58,531 bases of DNA from positions 1 to 58,531 of the IMG/VR virus record IMGVR_UViG_3300007760_000015. One strand, given 5' to 3'. The translations under genes and the position numbers were made by a program. The notes under the pieces are model-generated. The model was not told the DNA's origin, made no database searches, and saw only the letters and a list, made by a program, of their open reading frames with translations. Of the stretch, positions 9,616 through 18,174 are shown piece after piece. Origin of the DNA: a virus. Position 1 is the first letter of the stretch. Each line of letters begins with the position of its first letter.

Positions 9616-10320
9616 ATGAAGGTTTTAGATAAAGGTTTTATAGAGGTTATAGATACATTAGGAAATGATCTAACAGTTGTAAATTCAGCAAGAGTATCAT
9701 TCGGTAATAGAAAAGAAAAGTGGGATGTGAGTGATGAAAAACTTGTTAGATATTTAGCAAAGAACAAACATTTCAGTCCATTTAGGCATTTACAAGTTCA
9801 ATTCCACATTAAGGCCCCGGAGGTAGTTCTCCGCCAACTCTTTAAACATTTGGTGGGAATAGAATCCACATCACATTATGCAACCAAAGATATGCCATTC
9901 AATGAAATATCTGGTAGATACACAAAGGTTACTGAATTTTATATTCCAGAAGTTTGGAGGGCACAATCAGACGATAATAAACAAGCAAGTGATGGTGAAT
10001 TAGATGACTTACAACAGAAACGAATGAATCAGATATACAGAGAATTTTTAAGTAATGTAGAACGGACTTATGATTCAATGTTAGATACAGGAATGGCAAG
10101 AGAGCAAGCGAGAATAATAATGCCACTTTCACAATATACTGAAGTGTATTGGACCATGTCGTTTCAATCTATTGCAAATTTTATAGAACTACGAGATCAT
10201 GACCACGCCCAATGGGAAATTAGGGAATACGCAAAAGTGATGAAAGAGATGATGATGGATATTTACCCAGAAACAATGAAAATTTGGTCAGAAGTATATT
10301 GGGATGATAATAGAGGATAG
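9616..10320 (+). CDS. thyX: Flavin-dependent thymidylate synthase ThyX
   Basis: A 234-residue ThyX, making dTMP from dUMP with FAD, NADPH and methylene-tetrahydrofolate. Signature parts are ARVSFGNR near the N-terminus, FNEISGRY (ThyX motif tail), and the C-terminal ARIIMPLSQYTEVYWTMSFQ then ELRDHDHAQWEIREYA. In the usual motif RHR is followed closely by S..E.SxRY; here the first part reads RQLFKH, and about 15 residues separate it from NEISGRY, so the motif is stretched and its first Arg-His is altered. SD GAGG at 9602-9605. It supplies thymidine nucleotides together with the ribonucleotide reductase at 21296. Confidence 0.9.
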   Translation: MKVLDKGFIEVIDTLGNDLTVVNSARVSFGNRKEKWDVSDEKLVRYLAKNKHFSPFRHLQVQFHIKAPEVVLRQLFKHLVGIESTSHYATKDMPFNEISGRYTKVTEFYIPEVWRAQSDDNKQASDGELDDLQQKRMNQIYREFLSNVERTYDSMLDTGMAREQARIIMPLSQYTEVYWTMSFQSIANFIELRDHDHAQWEIREYAKVMKEMMMDIYPETMKIWSEVYWDDNRG

Positions 10321-10339
10321 AAAGTCTTGGAGAAACTTT

Positions 10340-11587
10340 ATGATAGAGTTTGAAGAAAATGACTCTATCGTAATTCCAATCCAATGTGATGATAATAAAC
10401 ATCCGTGGGAAACTGAATTATGTGTATTGTATGTACAGTTTCTTAACGGTGTAGAATATGTTTTACCCTTTAGACATTCAGATGCGCTGAATCTAAATTC
10501 TAAATACATTCCATTAACACAAACTCCAAAGAATACTTATGTGTATGATAAGAAGAAATTACTACATTTTTTTAAGTGGGATAATGTATTTGATGTTCAG
10601 TTAAGTCATTATATGAAAACGAATGAGCCGCTGATAATAGAAGATTTAATAACATCCGCACATGAACATTTTTATAGAGATTACTATGATATTCCAAATA
10701 TAAATTGCGTAATTCCATTGATGAAACATATAGAATGGTGTAGGGAATTGGTCAAAATATTAAAAAGTGCGTCAGATACGGATAAAGATAATAAATCGTA
10801 TAATGTGTATAACAATGATGTATTAGAGAACTTAAATTATATAGAATCAAGTGGGTTACAAACAACAGATGGTATGGTATATTCAGAATACAATCCATAC
10901 ACTTTAACTGGACGACCATCTAATAGATTCGGTGGTATTAACTTTGCCGCTCTTAATAAGAAAGATGGAAGTCGTGAGAAGTTCGTAAGTAGGTTTGGTA
11001 AAGATGGAATGTTAGTGGAGATGGATTATGATGCTTACCATCCATCTATAATTGCAGATATAGTAGGATATAAATTTGATGGTGATGTATATGTACAATT
11101 AGGGAAATATTATGGTACTGCTAGAGAAGAAAGTAAAATTTTAACCTTTCAATATTTGTATGGTCATATACCCGATGATGTATTGAGAGTTATTCCATTT
11201 TTTGTTAGTGTGGATAATTATATAAATGACATGTGGCGTGAATATAATCACAATGGTTATACTGAAACAGCTCTTTTTAAAAGGAAAATATATAAACAAA
11301 ATTTAACAAATATGAATAAGAATAAATTATTTAATTATTTTTTACAGTCAGCAGAATTTGAGTATAGTGTTACAACCATGACTAAGTTACGTGAGTTTAT
11401 TGGCTCGGGTAACTGTAAAAGTAAATTTATATTATATACATACGATTCTTTTTTATTTGATATGCACTTATCTGATGGCAAGGATTTTATTTTAACCATT
11501 AAAGATATATTAGAGGATGAGAAGTTTAAAGTTAAAGTAAAATATGGATTCAACTATCATAATATGAGTGATTTTATTAAAATATGA
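10340..11587 (+). CDS. Divergent family A-like DNA polymerase, no obvious exonuclease motifs
   Basis: A 415-residue protein. ATG 10340 is chosen over 10304 because GGAG at 10329-10332 is ideally spaced. Visible motifs: a TGRPSNRFGGINFAALNK segment like the TGR...NLQNIP region of Pol I; motif A-like VEMDYDAYHPSIIADI; motif B REESKILTFQYLYG, which fits Rx3Kx7YG exactly; and motif C-like LYTYDSFLFD in place of the usual HDE. The N-terminal ~180 residues sit where the 3'-5' exonuclease would be but lack its acidic motifs. It is much shorter than Pol I (about 600-900). It probably synthesises DNA in repair or replication beside the split family B polymerase. Motif A reads partly like family B (YPSII). 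Family call is moderate to good. Confidence 0.65.
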   Translation: MIEFEENDSIVIPIQCDDNKHPWETELCVLYVQFLNGVEYVLPFRHSDALNLNSKYIPLTQTPKNTYVYDKKKLLHFFKWDNVFDVQLSHYMKTNEPLIIEDLITSAHEHFYRDYYDIPNINCVIPLMKHIEWCRELVKILKSASDTDKDNKSYNVYNNDVLENLNYIESSGLQTTDGMVYSEYNPYTLTGRPSNRFGGINFAALNKKDGSREKFVSRFGKDGMLVEMDYDAYHPSIIADIVGYKFDGDVYVQLGKYYGTAREESKILTFQYLYGHIPDDVLRVIPFFVSVDNYINDMWREYNHNGYTETALFKRKIYKQNLTNMNKNKLFNYFLQSAEFEYSVTTMTKLREFIGSGNCKSKFILYTYDSFLFDMHLSDGKDFILTIKDILEDEKFKVKVKYGFNYHNMSDFIKI

Positions 11588-11632
11588 TACTTATCAATAG
11601 ATGGAATCTGAAAATAATATGGAAATAAAGTG

Positions 11633-12550
11633 ATGAAAAATGTAGAATATTATGTATATATATTAAAAAACAGTGAAACTGACAATCCTTTTTATGTTGG
11701 GAAGGGCAATGGTAGTAGAATGTATTATCATGAAAATACTGTTAAAACTGGTAAAGAGTTAAAGAATAAACATCTATATTATAAAATAGTAAAAATTTTA
11801 GAATCTGGATATAAAATTAAATATGAAATATTATATAAAACAACTGATGAAGAACTCGCGTATAAAGTGGAAGAGAAGAAAATTGAAGAACTGGGAATCG
11901 ATAATTTATGTAATTTAACTTATGGTGGTAATGGATGTAGGTCAACAGATGAAATTAGAAAAAAACAATCCATCGCAATGACAAATAGGCATAAAAATGA
12001 TGTTAATATTGTTAACGGGCTGAAGAATTATATGAAGAATATTACTGGTAAAACTTATGATGAAATACATGGTAGTAATAAGGCTAAACTTATAAAGGAT
12101 AAACAATCATTAAAAAAGAAGGGTAAAACTTATGAAGAAATGTATGGTGTTGACGTTGCTAAAAAAGTTAAATTGCAACATTCAAAGTCAATGACCGGCA
12201 GAATATTGTCTGATGAAACTAAGAAAAAAATAAGTATTGCTAATACTGGAAATTTACCGACTACCGGGTTTACCAATAGGACTCATTCTAAAGAAACTAA
12301 GGAGTTGTTAAGAAAAAGATTTATGAATTCCAATAATCATAATTTTAGAAAATATATTATTGAATCTCCACAAAGTGATATTTATGAATTTAATGGACAG
12401 TATGAAATTGTTAATTTTTTTGATAAATATAATGATGATAATAATTTAGCAGGAAACCGTAGAGTCAGTCCACATAATTTAATTAGAAAGAAAAAAAATA
12501 AGGGGTGGAGAGTGATAGATTCTTACAGACCTTATTATATAGATAAATAA
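11633..12550 (+). CDS. GIY-YIG homing endonuclease with NUMOD3-type repeats
   Basis: A 305-residue protein. The N-terminal nuclease domain shows YYVYILKN (GIY equivalent) and FYVGKG (YIG equivalent). Then come DNA-binding repeats of NUMOD3 type, for example SDETKKKISIANTGN and HSKETKELLRKRF. Repeated KxYEEMYG/KTYDEIHG segments with lysine-rich spacers lie in between. Such free-standing enzymes (Seg family of T4) cut recipient phage DNA and copy themselves into it. It is inserted between the family A-like polymerase and the 686-residue gene, 42 nt after the former, and is a candidate source of homing events elsewhere in the genome. GTG at 11630 precedes the ATG; ATG is preferred. Confidence 0.85.
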   Translation: MKNVEYYVYILKNSETDNPFYVGKGNGSRMYYHENTVKTGKELKNKHLYYKIVKILESGYKIKYEILYKTTDEELAYKVEEKKIEELGIDNLCNLTYGGNGCRSTDEIRKKQSIAMTNRHKNDVNIVNGLKNYMKNITGKTYDEIHGSNKAKLIKDKQSLKKKGKTYEEMYGVDVAKKVKLQHSKSMTGRILSDETKKKISIANTGNLPTTGFTNRTHSKETKELLRKRFMNSNNHNFRKYIIESPQSDIYEFNGQYEIVNFFDKYNDDNNLAGNRRVSPHNLIRKKKNKGWRVIDSYRPYYIDK

Positions 12551-12558
12551 CGAACCGT

Positions 12559-12580
12559 GATATTTATAGTTATAAATACA
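12559..12580 (+). promoter_or_regulatory. Late-promoter-like TATAAATA with adjoining TGATATTTATA
   Basis: TATAAATA at 12571-12578 matches the T4 late-promoter octamer exactly and lies 19 nt before the ATG at 12597, in a 46-nt intergenic gap. It is partly palindromic with the preceding TATTTATA, and TGATATTTAT is the element that recurs at other gene starts. Function as a late promoter is inferred. Confidence 0.45.
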
Positions 12581-12596
12581 CTACAGGAAAGTTTAT

Positions 12597-14657
12597 ATGA
12601 TTACAGACATTAAAAAGATATTAGTAGAGTGGGCTTATCGTACTAATGATGGTAAACCTAATCCAAAGAGTATGGGACATCAAATTTTATTAGATGAAGT
12701 TTTAAAAGATTTTGGGTGGAATTTAGAACAGAGATCTGAATTAATGAATAATTTGATGGAACAGCCATCGGATAGAGAAAAATTGATGAAGAAGGTTATT
12801 AAGTATAAAAATGATGATGGTGAAGATAAAGAGATAACAGTTGGTGGTGCATTAAAGCAGGGTGAAGAACATCCGGCTTATGATAAAGCAAAACAAATTA
12901 CGGATACAGGTGATGATAAACAACAATCCAAAGGATTAGAACCAGATGATTTTGAAAGATTTTCAGATAAGAATAAACCAGATGAAAAAGAAAAAGGAGA
13001 TGAACAACCAAAAGATGATGAAGAAGGTGAGGGAATAAAATCTGGAGAGCCAAATCAAAAAGATAAATCTCTAAAGGATGTAAACACATCCGAATCAGAA
13101 GTATATTCTAATCCTGATACTGGTATTTCGGATGAAGAGTTTTCAGAAAAAGGTATAGAATCAAATTTTGAAAATGAAGAAGATGAATTACAAGAATCTG
13201 CATTAGATGAATATTTTGCAAGTGGTAAGATACCAAAAAAATATCAAAAAGTAATCACTCGATTAATGAACTCAAAACTCGGTAAACAAAGTATTACAGA
13301 TTATATGACAGGAGTAGGTGCCGGTAAAATACAATCTCAGGCAGGTGAAATACTTACGATGGCAAGTGTTGGAATGAATGATGAAGAATTTGATGGTTTT
13401 ATGGAAACATTGAATAAACAAGTTGGTAAGTATCCAAAAGGTAGTAAACCGGTTGTGACAAAAGATTGGTTAGAATCAGTAAAACATGTAAGAACTGTTA
13501 CTATGAAAAGATATAATTCAGAGTTTGGTAAAGGTAATTGGAGTATTAGTAATAGTGCATGGGATGTACAGAATGAGTTTGAAGCATTAGGTAATGATGA
13601 TTATAATGCAAACAAAGGATTTTCATCTGATATGTATGTTAAGTTAGAAGTAAATGGTGAACCTGTATTAGATGAAATATCACTTAAAAAAGATTCAACA
13701 GCTAATATATACAACGGAGTTGTTACTGATATAAATAATTGGTCTGATAAAGTACCACCACAGGCAGATATAAAAGAATATAAAAAAGGTGAGATACAAA
13801 GACCTATTGAATATGGAACTAAAGCAAAAACATTAAAATATACCTCAGATGATTTGCTTAACGAAAATGTAATCAAAAATAAAAATTTGAAAATAACACT
13901 TGCATCATTAGGAGTAATTAAAGGTGATGCTAAAAAAGGATATACTATAGACTCAAAAGCACAAGAAATATTAGACGAATTATCATCTATGGAAATTCCA
14001 CCACCAATAGATAGAGCTAGATTTAAAGAAGTTATGGGTACAGGCGACACGACTAGATTTAAAAAGTATATGATTATGCATGCTGCAGTACAAAGAGCAA
14101 ATGAAATTGCAAATGGTAATGATGGGGAATCAGAGGCAAGTAAATTTTTAAATAATCATTTGGGTTATGAAAAAGGTGAAGACGGAAAGTTTCCTAAAGG
14201 TTCAATAAAAAGATATGAGAATGATACTATACAATTTTTAGTTGAAGATGAAGAAGCTAAAGAGGGGTGTTTAAATGCATTAGCAGAAAAGTTACCTATG
14301 AAATCTTTATTAGAGGGTGAAGAAAAAATGGCAATAGGTGGATTATCCGCAGATCCTAAAACATTAAAAAGAATGTTTGGTATAGATAATTATGATGACT
14401 TTAAAGCTGGATTAACTATGAAAGATGATGATTTAGGTCAAAATTACTTGGTCTATCGTTCACAAAAACCAGCTAAAGAAGTTTCCATAGCAGAAGTTCA
14501 AGTAAGACAAAAAGGAAAAGGTTACGCGTCAAGTGTTGGTTTAGAGTTCGCTATTGCAACAGATTTTGCAAAAGAGTTGTATGATGCTAATAAAGAGGAA
14601 TATCCACCTGAACCAGAAATAAGTTCCAAAGAACGAAATAAGCTAGGAGTTGGTTAA
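12597..14657 (+). CDS. Large protein of unknown function, possible structural or nuclease-fold protein
   Basis: A 686-residue protein starting MITDIKKILVEWAYRTNDGK. Residues about 75-200 are a highly charged, low-complexity linker rich in D, E, K and Q. The central part has a KGFSSDMYVKLEVNGE ... LDEISLKKDS segment; the D...ExSxKK arrangement with flanking beta strands resembles a PD-(D/E)xK nuclease core, but this is only a motif by eye. The end has VSIAEVQVRQKGKGYASSVG. Proteins with a similar N-terminus occur in marine T4-like phages as putative virion proteins, from memory. A TATAAATA element lies directly upstream, which fits late expression. Confidence 0.55.
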   Translation: MITDIKKILVEWAYRTNDGKPNPKSMGHQILLDEVLKDFGWNLEQRSELMNNLMEQPSDREKLMKKVIKYKNDDGEDKEITVGGALKQGEEHPAYDKAKQITDTGDDKQQSKGLEPDDFERFSDKNKPDEKEKGDEQPKDDEEGEGIKSGEPNQKDKSLKDVNTSESEVYSNPDTGISDEEFSEKGIESNFENEEDELQESALDEYFASGKIPKKYQKVITRLMNSKLGKQSITDYMTGVGAGKIQSQAGEILTMASVGMNDEEFDGFMETLNKQVGKYPKGSKPVVTKDWLESVKHVRTVTMKRYNSEFGKGNWSISNSAWDVQNEFEALGNDDYNANKGFSSDMYVKLEVNGEPVLDEISLKKDSTANIYNGVVTDINNWSDKVPPQADIKEYKKGEIQRPIEYGTKAKTLKYTSDDLLNENVIKNKNLKITLASLGVIKGDAKKGYTIDSKAQEILDELSSMEIPPPIDRARFKEVMGTGDTTRFKKYMIMHAAVQRANEIANGNDGESEASKFLNNHLGYEKGEDGKFPKGSIKRYENDTIQFLVEDEEAKEGCLNALAEKLPMKSLLEGEEKMAIGGLSADPKTLKRMFGIDNYDDFKAGLTMKDDDLGQNYLVYRSQKPAKEVSIAEVQVRQKGKGYASSVGLEFAIATDFAKELYDANKEEYPPEPEISSKERNKLGVG

Positions 14658-15070
14658 TGAAATCACAACTTCTCTGCACTTTCACTGCTAAACATCAACT
14701 TGATGATATTTTTGAACTCATTATAGAATGTAACGATATTCTATACAATAAGATATATGTATTCCAAAATCTTAATGATTCATCACAATTAATTTGTACA
14801 TATAATATTGAATACGATGAAGAAAATTATATGGAAAATATTCCAAATACTATTTCATTGCACCGTAAGAAACAAAGTAATACATTATATACTATAAATG
14901 CTCTTAATGAGGTAATTAGGTCATTAAATAATGGGGTATTAGATAAAAGGTTTCCAGTACCTTGGGAAGAATATCAAAATAGTTTATTGCTTACCAATGA
15001 TATGGGACTTAATAAAATACCAACAAAAATACACAGTATCGTGGATACAAAAAAATCTGAAAAAGAGTAA
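14657..15070 (+). CDS. Conserved hypothetical protein upstream of gp32
   Basis: A 137-residue protein, MKSQLLCTFTAKHQLDDIFE, with a YNKIYVFQNLNDSSQL segment and RKKQSNTLYTINALNEVI. It overlaps the preceding gene by one base (TAATGA), so it is coupled to it. I recall similar short proteins in marine T4-like phages without known function. There is no enzymatic motif. Confidence 0.6.
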   Translation: MKSQLLCTFTAKHQLDDIFELIIECNDILYNKIYVFQNLNDSSQLICTYNIEYDEENYMENIPNTISLHRKKQSNTLYTINALNEVIRSLNNGVLDKRFPVPWEEYQNSLLLTNDMGLNKIPTKIHSIVDTKKSEKE

Positions 15071-15092
15071 AAAAATAATTGTATTTAGCCTT

Positions 15093-15108
15093 TTTGGTTG
15101 ATATATAT
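15093..15108 (+). promoter_or_regulatory. TTTGGTTGATATATAT element upstream of the gp32-like gene
   Basis: These 16 bases are identical to 26103-26118, upstream of the sliding-clamp gene. Both genes are highly expressed replication genes with leaders of 38-68 nt after the element. The 3' part (GATATATAT) could act as a -10 and the 5' part as an activator box, by analogy with T4 middle promoters. The role is inferred from recurrence. Confidence 0.4.
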
Positions 15109-15117
15109 TATCAAATG

Positions 15118-15135
15118 GTTACTGATGGTAGTAAC
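15118..15135 (+). promoter_or_regulatory. Leader hairpin of the gp32-like gene
   Basis: GTTACT/AGTAAC form a 6-bp stem with loop GATGGT. It is followed by about 40 nt of A/U-rich unstructured RNA up to the ribosome site ACAGGAG. T4 gp32 represses its own translation by binding an unstructured leader next to a folded element; the same layout is visible here. Autoregulation is inferred. Confidence 0.4.
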
Positions 15136-15175
15136 TGACAAATGAAAAATAACTAATAATACAGGAGAATAACAA

Positions 15176-15931
15176 ATGGATATTAATTCGATTCGTAAGC
15201 GTCTTAACCAACTTCAGACAACAAATAACAGAACTTCAAACTTATGGAAACCACAGCCTGGTAAACAGGTAATTCGTGTGTTACCATATAAACATAATAA
15301 GGACAATCCTTTCATTGAATTGTTCTTCCATTTTGGTTTGAATAATAAAACATATCTTTCACCAATTACATTTGGTCGCCCCGACCCGATTGAAGAGTTT
15401 GCACAAAAACTTAAAACAAGCGGAAATCGTGAGGAATATCAGATGGCTCGTAAATTGGAAGCAAAAATGAGAACCTTTGCTCCAGTTATCGTTCGTGGTG
15501 AAGAAACTCAAGGAGTTCGTTTCTGGGGATTTGGTAAAACTGTTTATCAAGAATTACTCGGTGTAATTGCCGACCCAGATTATGGTGATATTACAGACGC
15601 TGTTAGTGGTCGTGATGTTTCCGTAGAATTCATTACTGCTGAAGAAAGTGGTGCTTCATTTCCAAAGACGAATGTTCGTGTGAAACCTAATCAAACACCT
15701 ATCGTGGAGGATAAAGCTCAAATGGAAGCTCTCTTGGAAAATCAAAAAGATATTACTGAATTATATCAGGAACTATCCTATGATGAATTAACCGGCGTTC
15801 TAAACGAATGGTTAAACCCAGATGGTGAAGCAGAAACAACTGAAAAGGAAACCGCTCCAACTTCAGTTGTTGCTAGTGAAACAAAAGTAGAAGATGCCAG
15901 TGCGGCATTTGATGACTTATTTAATAAGTAA
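15176..15931 (+). CDS. 32: Single-stranded DNA-binding protein, gp32-like
   Basis: A 251-residue protein with MDINSIRKRLNQLQ at the N-terminus (basic, like the cooperativity region of gp32), an OB-fold core including FIELFFHFGLNNKTYLSP and GVRFWGFGKTVYQELL, and an acidic, serine/threonine-rich tail ending AAFDDLFNK, the typical partner-binding tip of phage SSBs. The whole sequence contains no cysteine, so the zinc site of T4 gp32 (three Cys and one His) is absent. It is followed by the UvsX-like recombinase. SD CAGGAG is well spaced. Confidence 0.85.
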   Translation: MDINSIRKRLNQLQTTNNRTSNLWKPQPGKQVIRVLPYKHNKDNPFIELFFHFGLNNKTYLSPITFGRPDPIEEFAQKLKTSGNREEYQMARKLEAKMRTFAPVIVRGEETQGVRFWGFGKTVYQELLGVIADPDYGDITDAVSGRDVSVEFITAEESGASFPKTNVRVKPNQTPIVEDKAQMEALLENQKDITELYQELSYDELTGVLNEWLNPDGEAETTEKETAPTSVVASETKVEDASAAFDDLFNK

Positions 15932-15946
15932 GTAGGGTTATAAACT

Positions 15947-16025
15947 ATGGTGGTTGTTGAAGCCAACAACTAATAAAACCGATTGTGTGCGACGCATCGT
16001 CTATAAAGCCGGACACAACCACCAT
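15947..16025 (+). promoter_or_regulatory. Intergenic element with two competing stems between gp32 and RecA genes
   Basis: An 11-bp perfect stem joins 15947-15957 to 16015-16025 and is followed by TTTT. A competing 7-bp hairpin (15953-15959 with 15964-15970, loop AAGC) uses five bases of the outer 5' arm. Inside lie a GACG-CAT-CGTC mini-hairpin (15991-16001) and a GTGT/ACAC pairing. The outer stem resembles a long-loop terminator; the alternative hairpin would prevent it. It may set the ratio of gp32-like to RecA-like protein, or be a processing site. Function inferred. Confidence 0.45.
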
Positions 16026-16043
16026 TTTAATTAGGAGAATTAT

Positions 16044-17141
16044 ATGTCGATACAAGACGACTTGGCTAACACATTAGCCACTTCCTTGAATAAGAAATTT
16101 AAGGATTACAAAGTCGCCCACTTCTTGGGTGGCGCAAACGCAACGCCAACAGATATTAAAGAATTTATTTCAACTGGATCAACAATGTTAGATTTGGCAA
16201 TTTCTAATAGACCAGATGGTGGAATCGCAGTAGGTAGAATCACAGAATTAAATGGACTTGAAAGTAGTGGGAAATCATTAGTTGGTGCACACCTACTTGC
16301 TGAAACTCAAAAGAAGGGTGGAGTTGCTGTTTATATAGATACTGAAACTGCTGTAAGTGAGGATTTCTTAGAGGTGATTGGAGTGGATATAAGTAATATG
16401 TTATATTTACATTTAGAAACTACAGAAGATATATTTGAAGCCATTGAAGAAATCATAACGAAAGTTAGGGAATCAGATAAAGATAGATTAGTAACTATAT
16501 TAGTTGATTCACTGGCGGCTGCTTCTACCAAGGTGGAATTAAATGCTGACTTTGATAAAGATGGTTGGGCTACAAGTAAGGCAATCATCATTTCTAAAGC
16601 TATGAGAAAGATTACTCAAATGATTGGTAGGCAGAGGGTTGCTCTTGTATTTACTAATCAATTAAGAGTAAAATTAGGAGCTATGTTTGGAGATCCATAT
16701 ACTACTTCAGGCGGTAAGGCTCTTCCATTTCACGCTTCAACTCGTATTAGATTAAAGAATAAAGGTCAAATTAAAGATAAGAAAAAGAATGTAATTGGTA
16801 TGACCATTTTGGCTCAAGTTGTTAAAAATAGATTGGGTCCACCTTTGAGGAAAGCAGAGTTTCCATTATACTTTGAGAGTGGTGTAGATGATGATGGCAG
16901 CTGGTTAGTAGTAATGAAAGAGCATGGTATAGTAAAAACCAGCGGCGCTTGGTATTCTATGACAGACCACAATGGTGATGAAGTTAAGTTCCAGTCGAAG
17001 GAATGGGCTGATAAATTAAAAGATGAAGATTTTAAAGCTCATTGTTATAAACTAATTTGTGATAAAGTGATATTGAAGTATGAAAAGGCTGACTTGGGTA
17101 TAGATGATGTAATCCAAACTGATGAGGTTTTGGGTGACTAA
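16044..17141 (+). CDS. uvsX: RecA/UvsX-family recombinase
   Basis: A 365-residue strand-exchange ATPase. Walker A GLESSGKS (near residue 75), VYIDTETAV, Walker B-like VTILVDSLAAAS and a RecA-type loop FTNQLRVKLGAMFGDPYTTSGG-like region (shown in parts: LRVKLGAMFGD, TTSGGKALPFH). In T4-like phages UvsX drives recombination-dependent replication and acts on gp32-coated ssDNA, fitting its place right after the gp32-like gene. SD TTAGGAG is strong. The next gene starts inside its last codons. Confidence 0.9.
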   Translation: MSIQDDLANTLATSLNKKFKDYKVAHFLGGANATPTDIKEFISTGSTMLDLAISNRPDGGIAVGRITELNGLESSGKSLVGAHLLAETQKKGGVAVYIDTETAVSEDFLEVIGVDISNMLYLHLETTEDIFEAIEEIITKVRESDKDRLVTILVDSLAAASTKVELNADFDKDGWATSKAIIISKAMRKITQMIGRQRVALVFTNQLRVKLGAMFGDPYTTSGGKALPFHASTRIRLKNKGQIKDKKKNVIGMTILAQVVKNRLGPPLRKAEFPLYFESGVDDDGSWLVVMKEHGIVKTSGAWYSMTDHNGDEVKFQSKEWADKLKDEDFKAHCYKLICDKVILKYEKADLGIDDVIQTDEVLGD

Positions 17142-18174
17142 TGAAAGATATTTATCTATACTTAATGAGATTACTAAGAATGGTGGTCAGATAGAAGATA
17201 GTGAACCTGATGATAAGGTATTGATAATAGATGGACTAAACACCTTTATAAGATCGTTTAGTATCGTACCAACTCTCAATGATGACGGCGCTCACGTTGG
17301 GGGAATAGTTGGTTTTCTAAGATCAATCGGTTATGCTATCAAAACAATAAGACCCACCCGATGTATTATTACATTTGATGGAAAGGGTGGGTCTGACCGC
17401 CGGAAGAAAATATTTCCAGAGTATAAGGCTGGTCGTAAAATGTCCAAAAGATTAAATCGGGCATACGATTTCAATTCGAGAGATGATGAAAAACACTCGA
17501 TGATTTCTCAATTAACGAGAGTCATTGATTATTTGGATTATCTTCCTGTAACTACAATTACGATTGAAAGTATAGAGGCTGATGATACGATGGCTTACAT
17601 CACAAAACAACTTCTTACCACATCTAAAGTGGTACTAATGTCTACGGATAAAGATTTTCTACAACTTGTAAATTCAAGAGTTTCAGTATGGTCTCCCACT
17701 AAAAAGAAGTTATATGGTGCACCAGAAGTATTAGAAGATTACGGAATACCATCACATAACTTTGCAGTATATAGGGCTATCGACGGAGATAAATCTGATA
17801 ATATAGATGGTGTCCGTGGTTGGGGATTAAAAACAATACAAAAAAAATTACCACTTTTACTCGAAGATAAGATACTTACTATTGATGACATTATTGAAGA
17901 AGATGAAAAGTTAAAAGAGAGTGAAGAATTATTAAAAAGAAATTACTCATTAATGCAATTAGATGAAGTAGATATTAGTGCTTCTGCTAAAACTAAGATA
18001 ATGGATAAAGTAAGAGAACCAATAAACAAATTAAACAAAATGCAGTTTCAGAAAAGATTTATAGAAGATAGGTTGTTTGCATCACTTCCAAATATGGATA
18101 GCTGGATGGTACAATGTTTTACAAAACTCAATCAAATGGCGGAAAAAACGCATGGGTCGTCAAACGAAATATAA
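17122..18174 (+). CDS. rnh: RNase H / 5'-3' exonuclease (FEN1-like, T4 rnh type)
   Basis: A 350-residue PIN/FEN-family nuclease that removes RNA primers and flaps. Acidic motifs are visible: VLIIDGLNTFIRS (D1), CIITFDGKGGSDRR, then IESIEADDTMAY and MSTDKDFLQLV, and the helix-hairpin-helix IDGDKSDNIDGVRGWG. The domain begins near residue 32, so the first ~30 residues are extra; GTG 17134 is an alternative start. It overlaps the recombinase by 20 nt. Length and motifs are close to T4 RNase H (305 residues). Confidence 0.85.
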   Translation: MRFWVTNERYLSILNEITKNGGQIEDSEPDDKVLIIDGLNTFIRSFSIVPTLNDDGAHVGGIVGFLRSIGYAIKTIRPTRCIITFDGKGGSDRRKKIFPEYKAGRKMSKRLNRAYDFNSRDDEKHSMISQLTRVIDYLDYLPVTTITIESIEADDTMAYITKQLLTTSKVVLMSTDKDFLQLVNSRVSVWSPTKKKLYGAPEVLEDYGIPSHNFAVYRAIDGDKSDNIDGVRGWGLKTIQKKLPLLLEDKILTIDDIIEEDEKLKESEELLKRNYSLMQLDEVDISASAKTKIMDKVREPINKLNKMQFQKRFIEDRLFASLPNMDSWMVQCFTKLNQMAEKTHGSSNEI

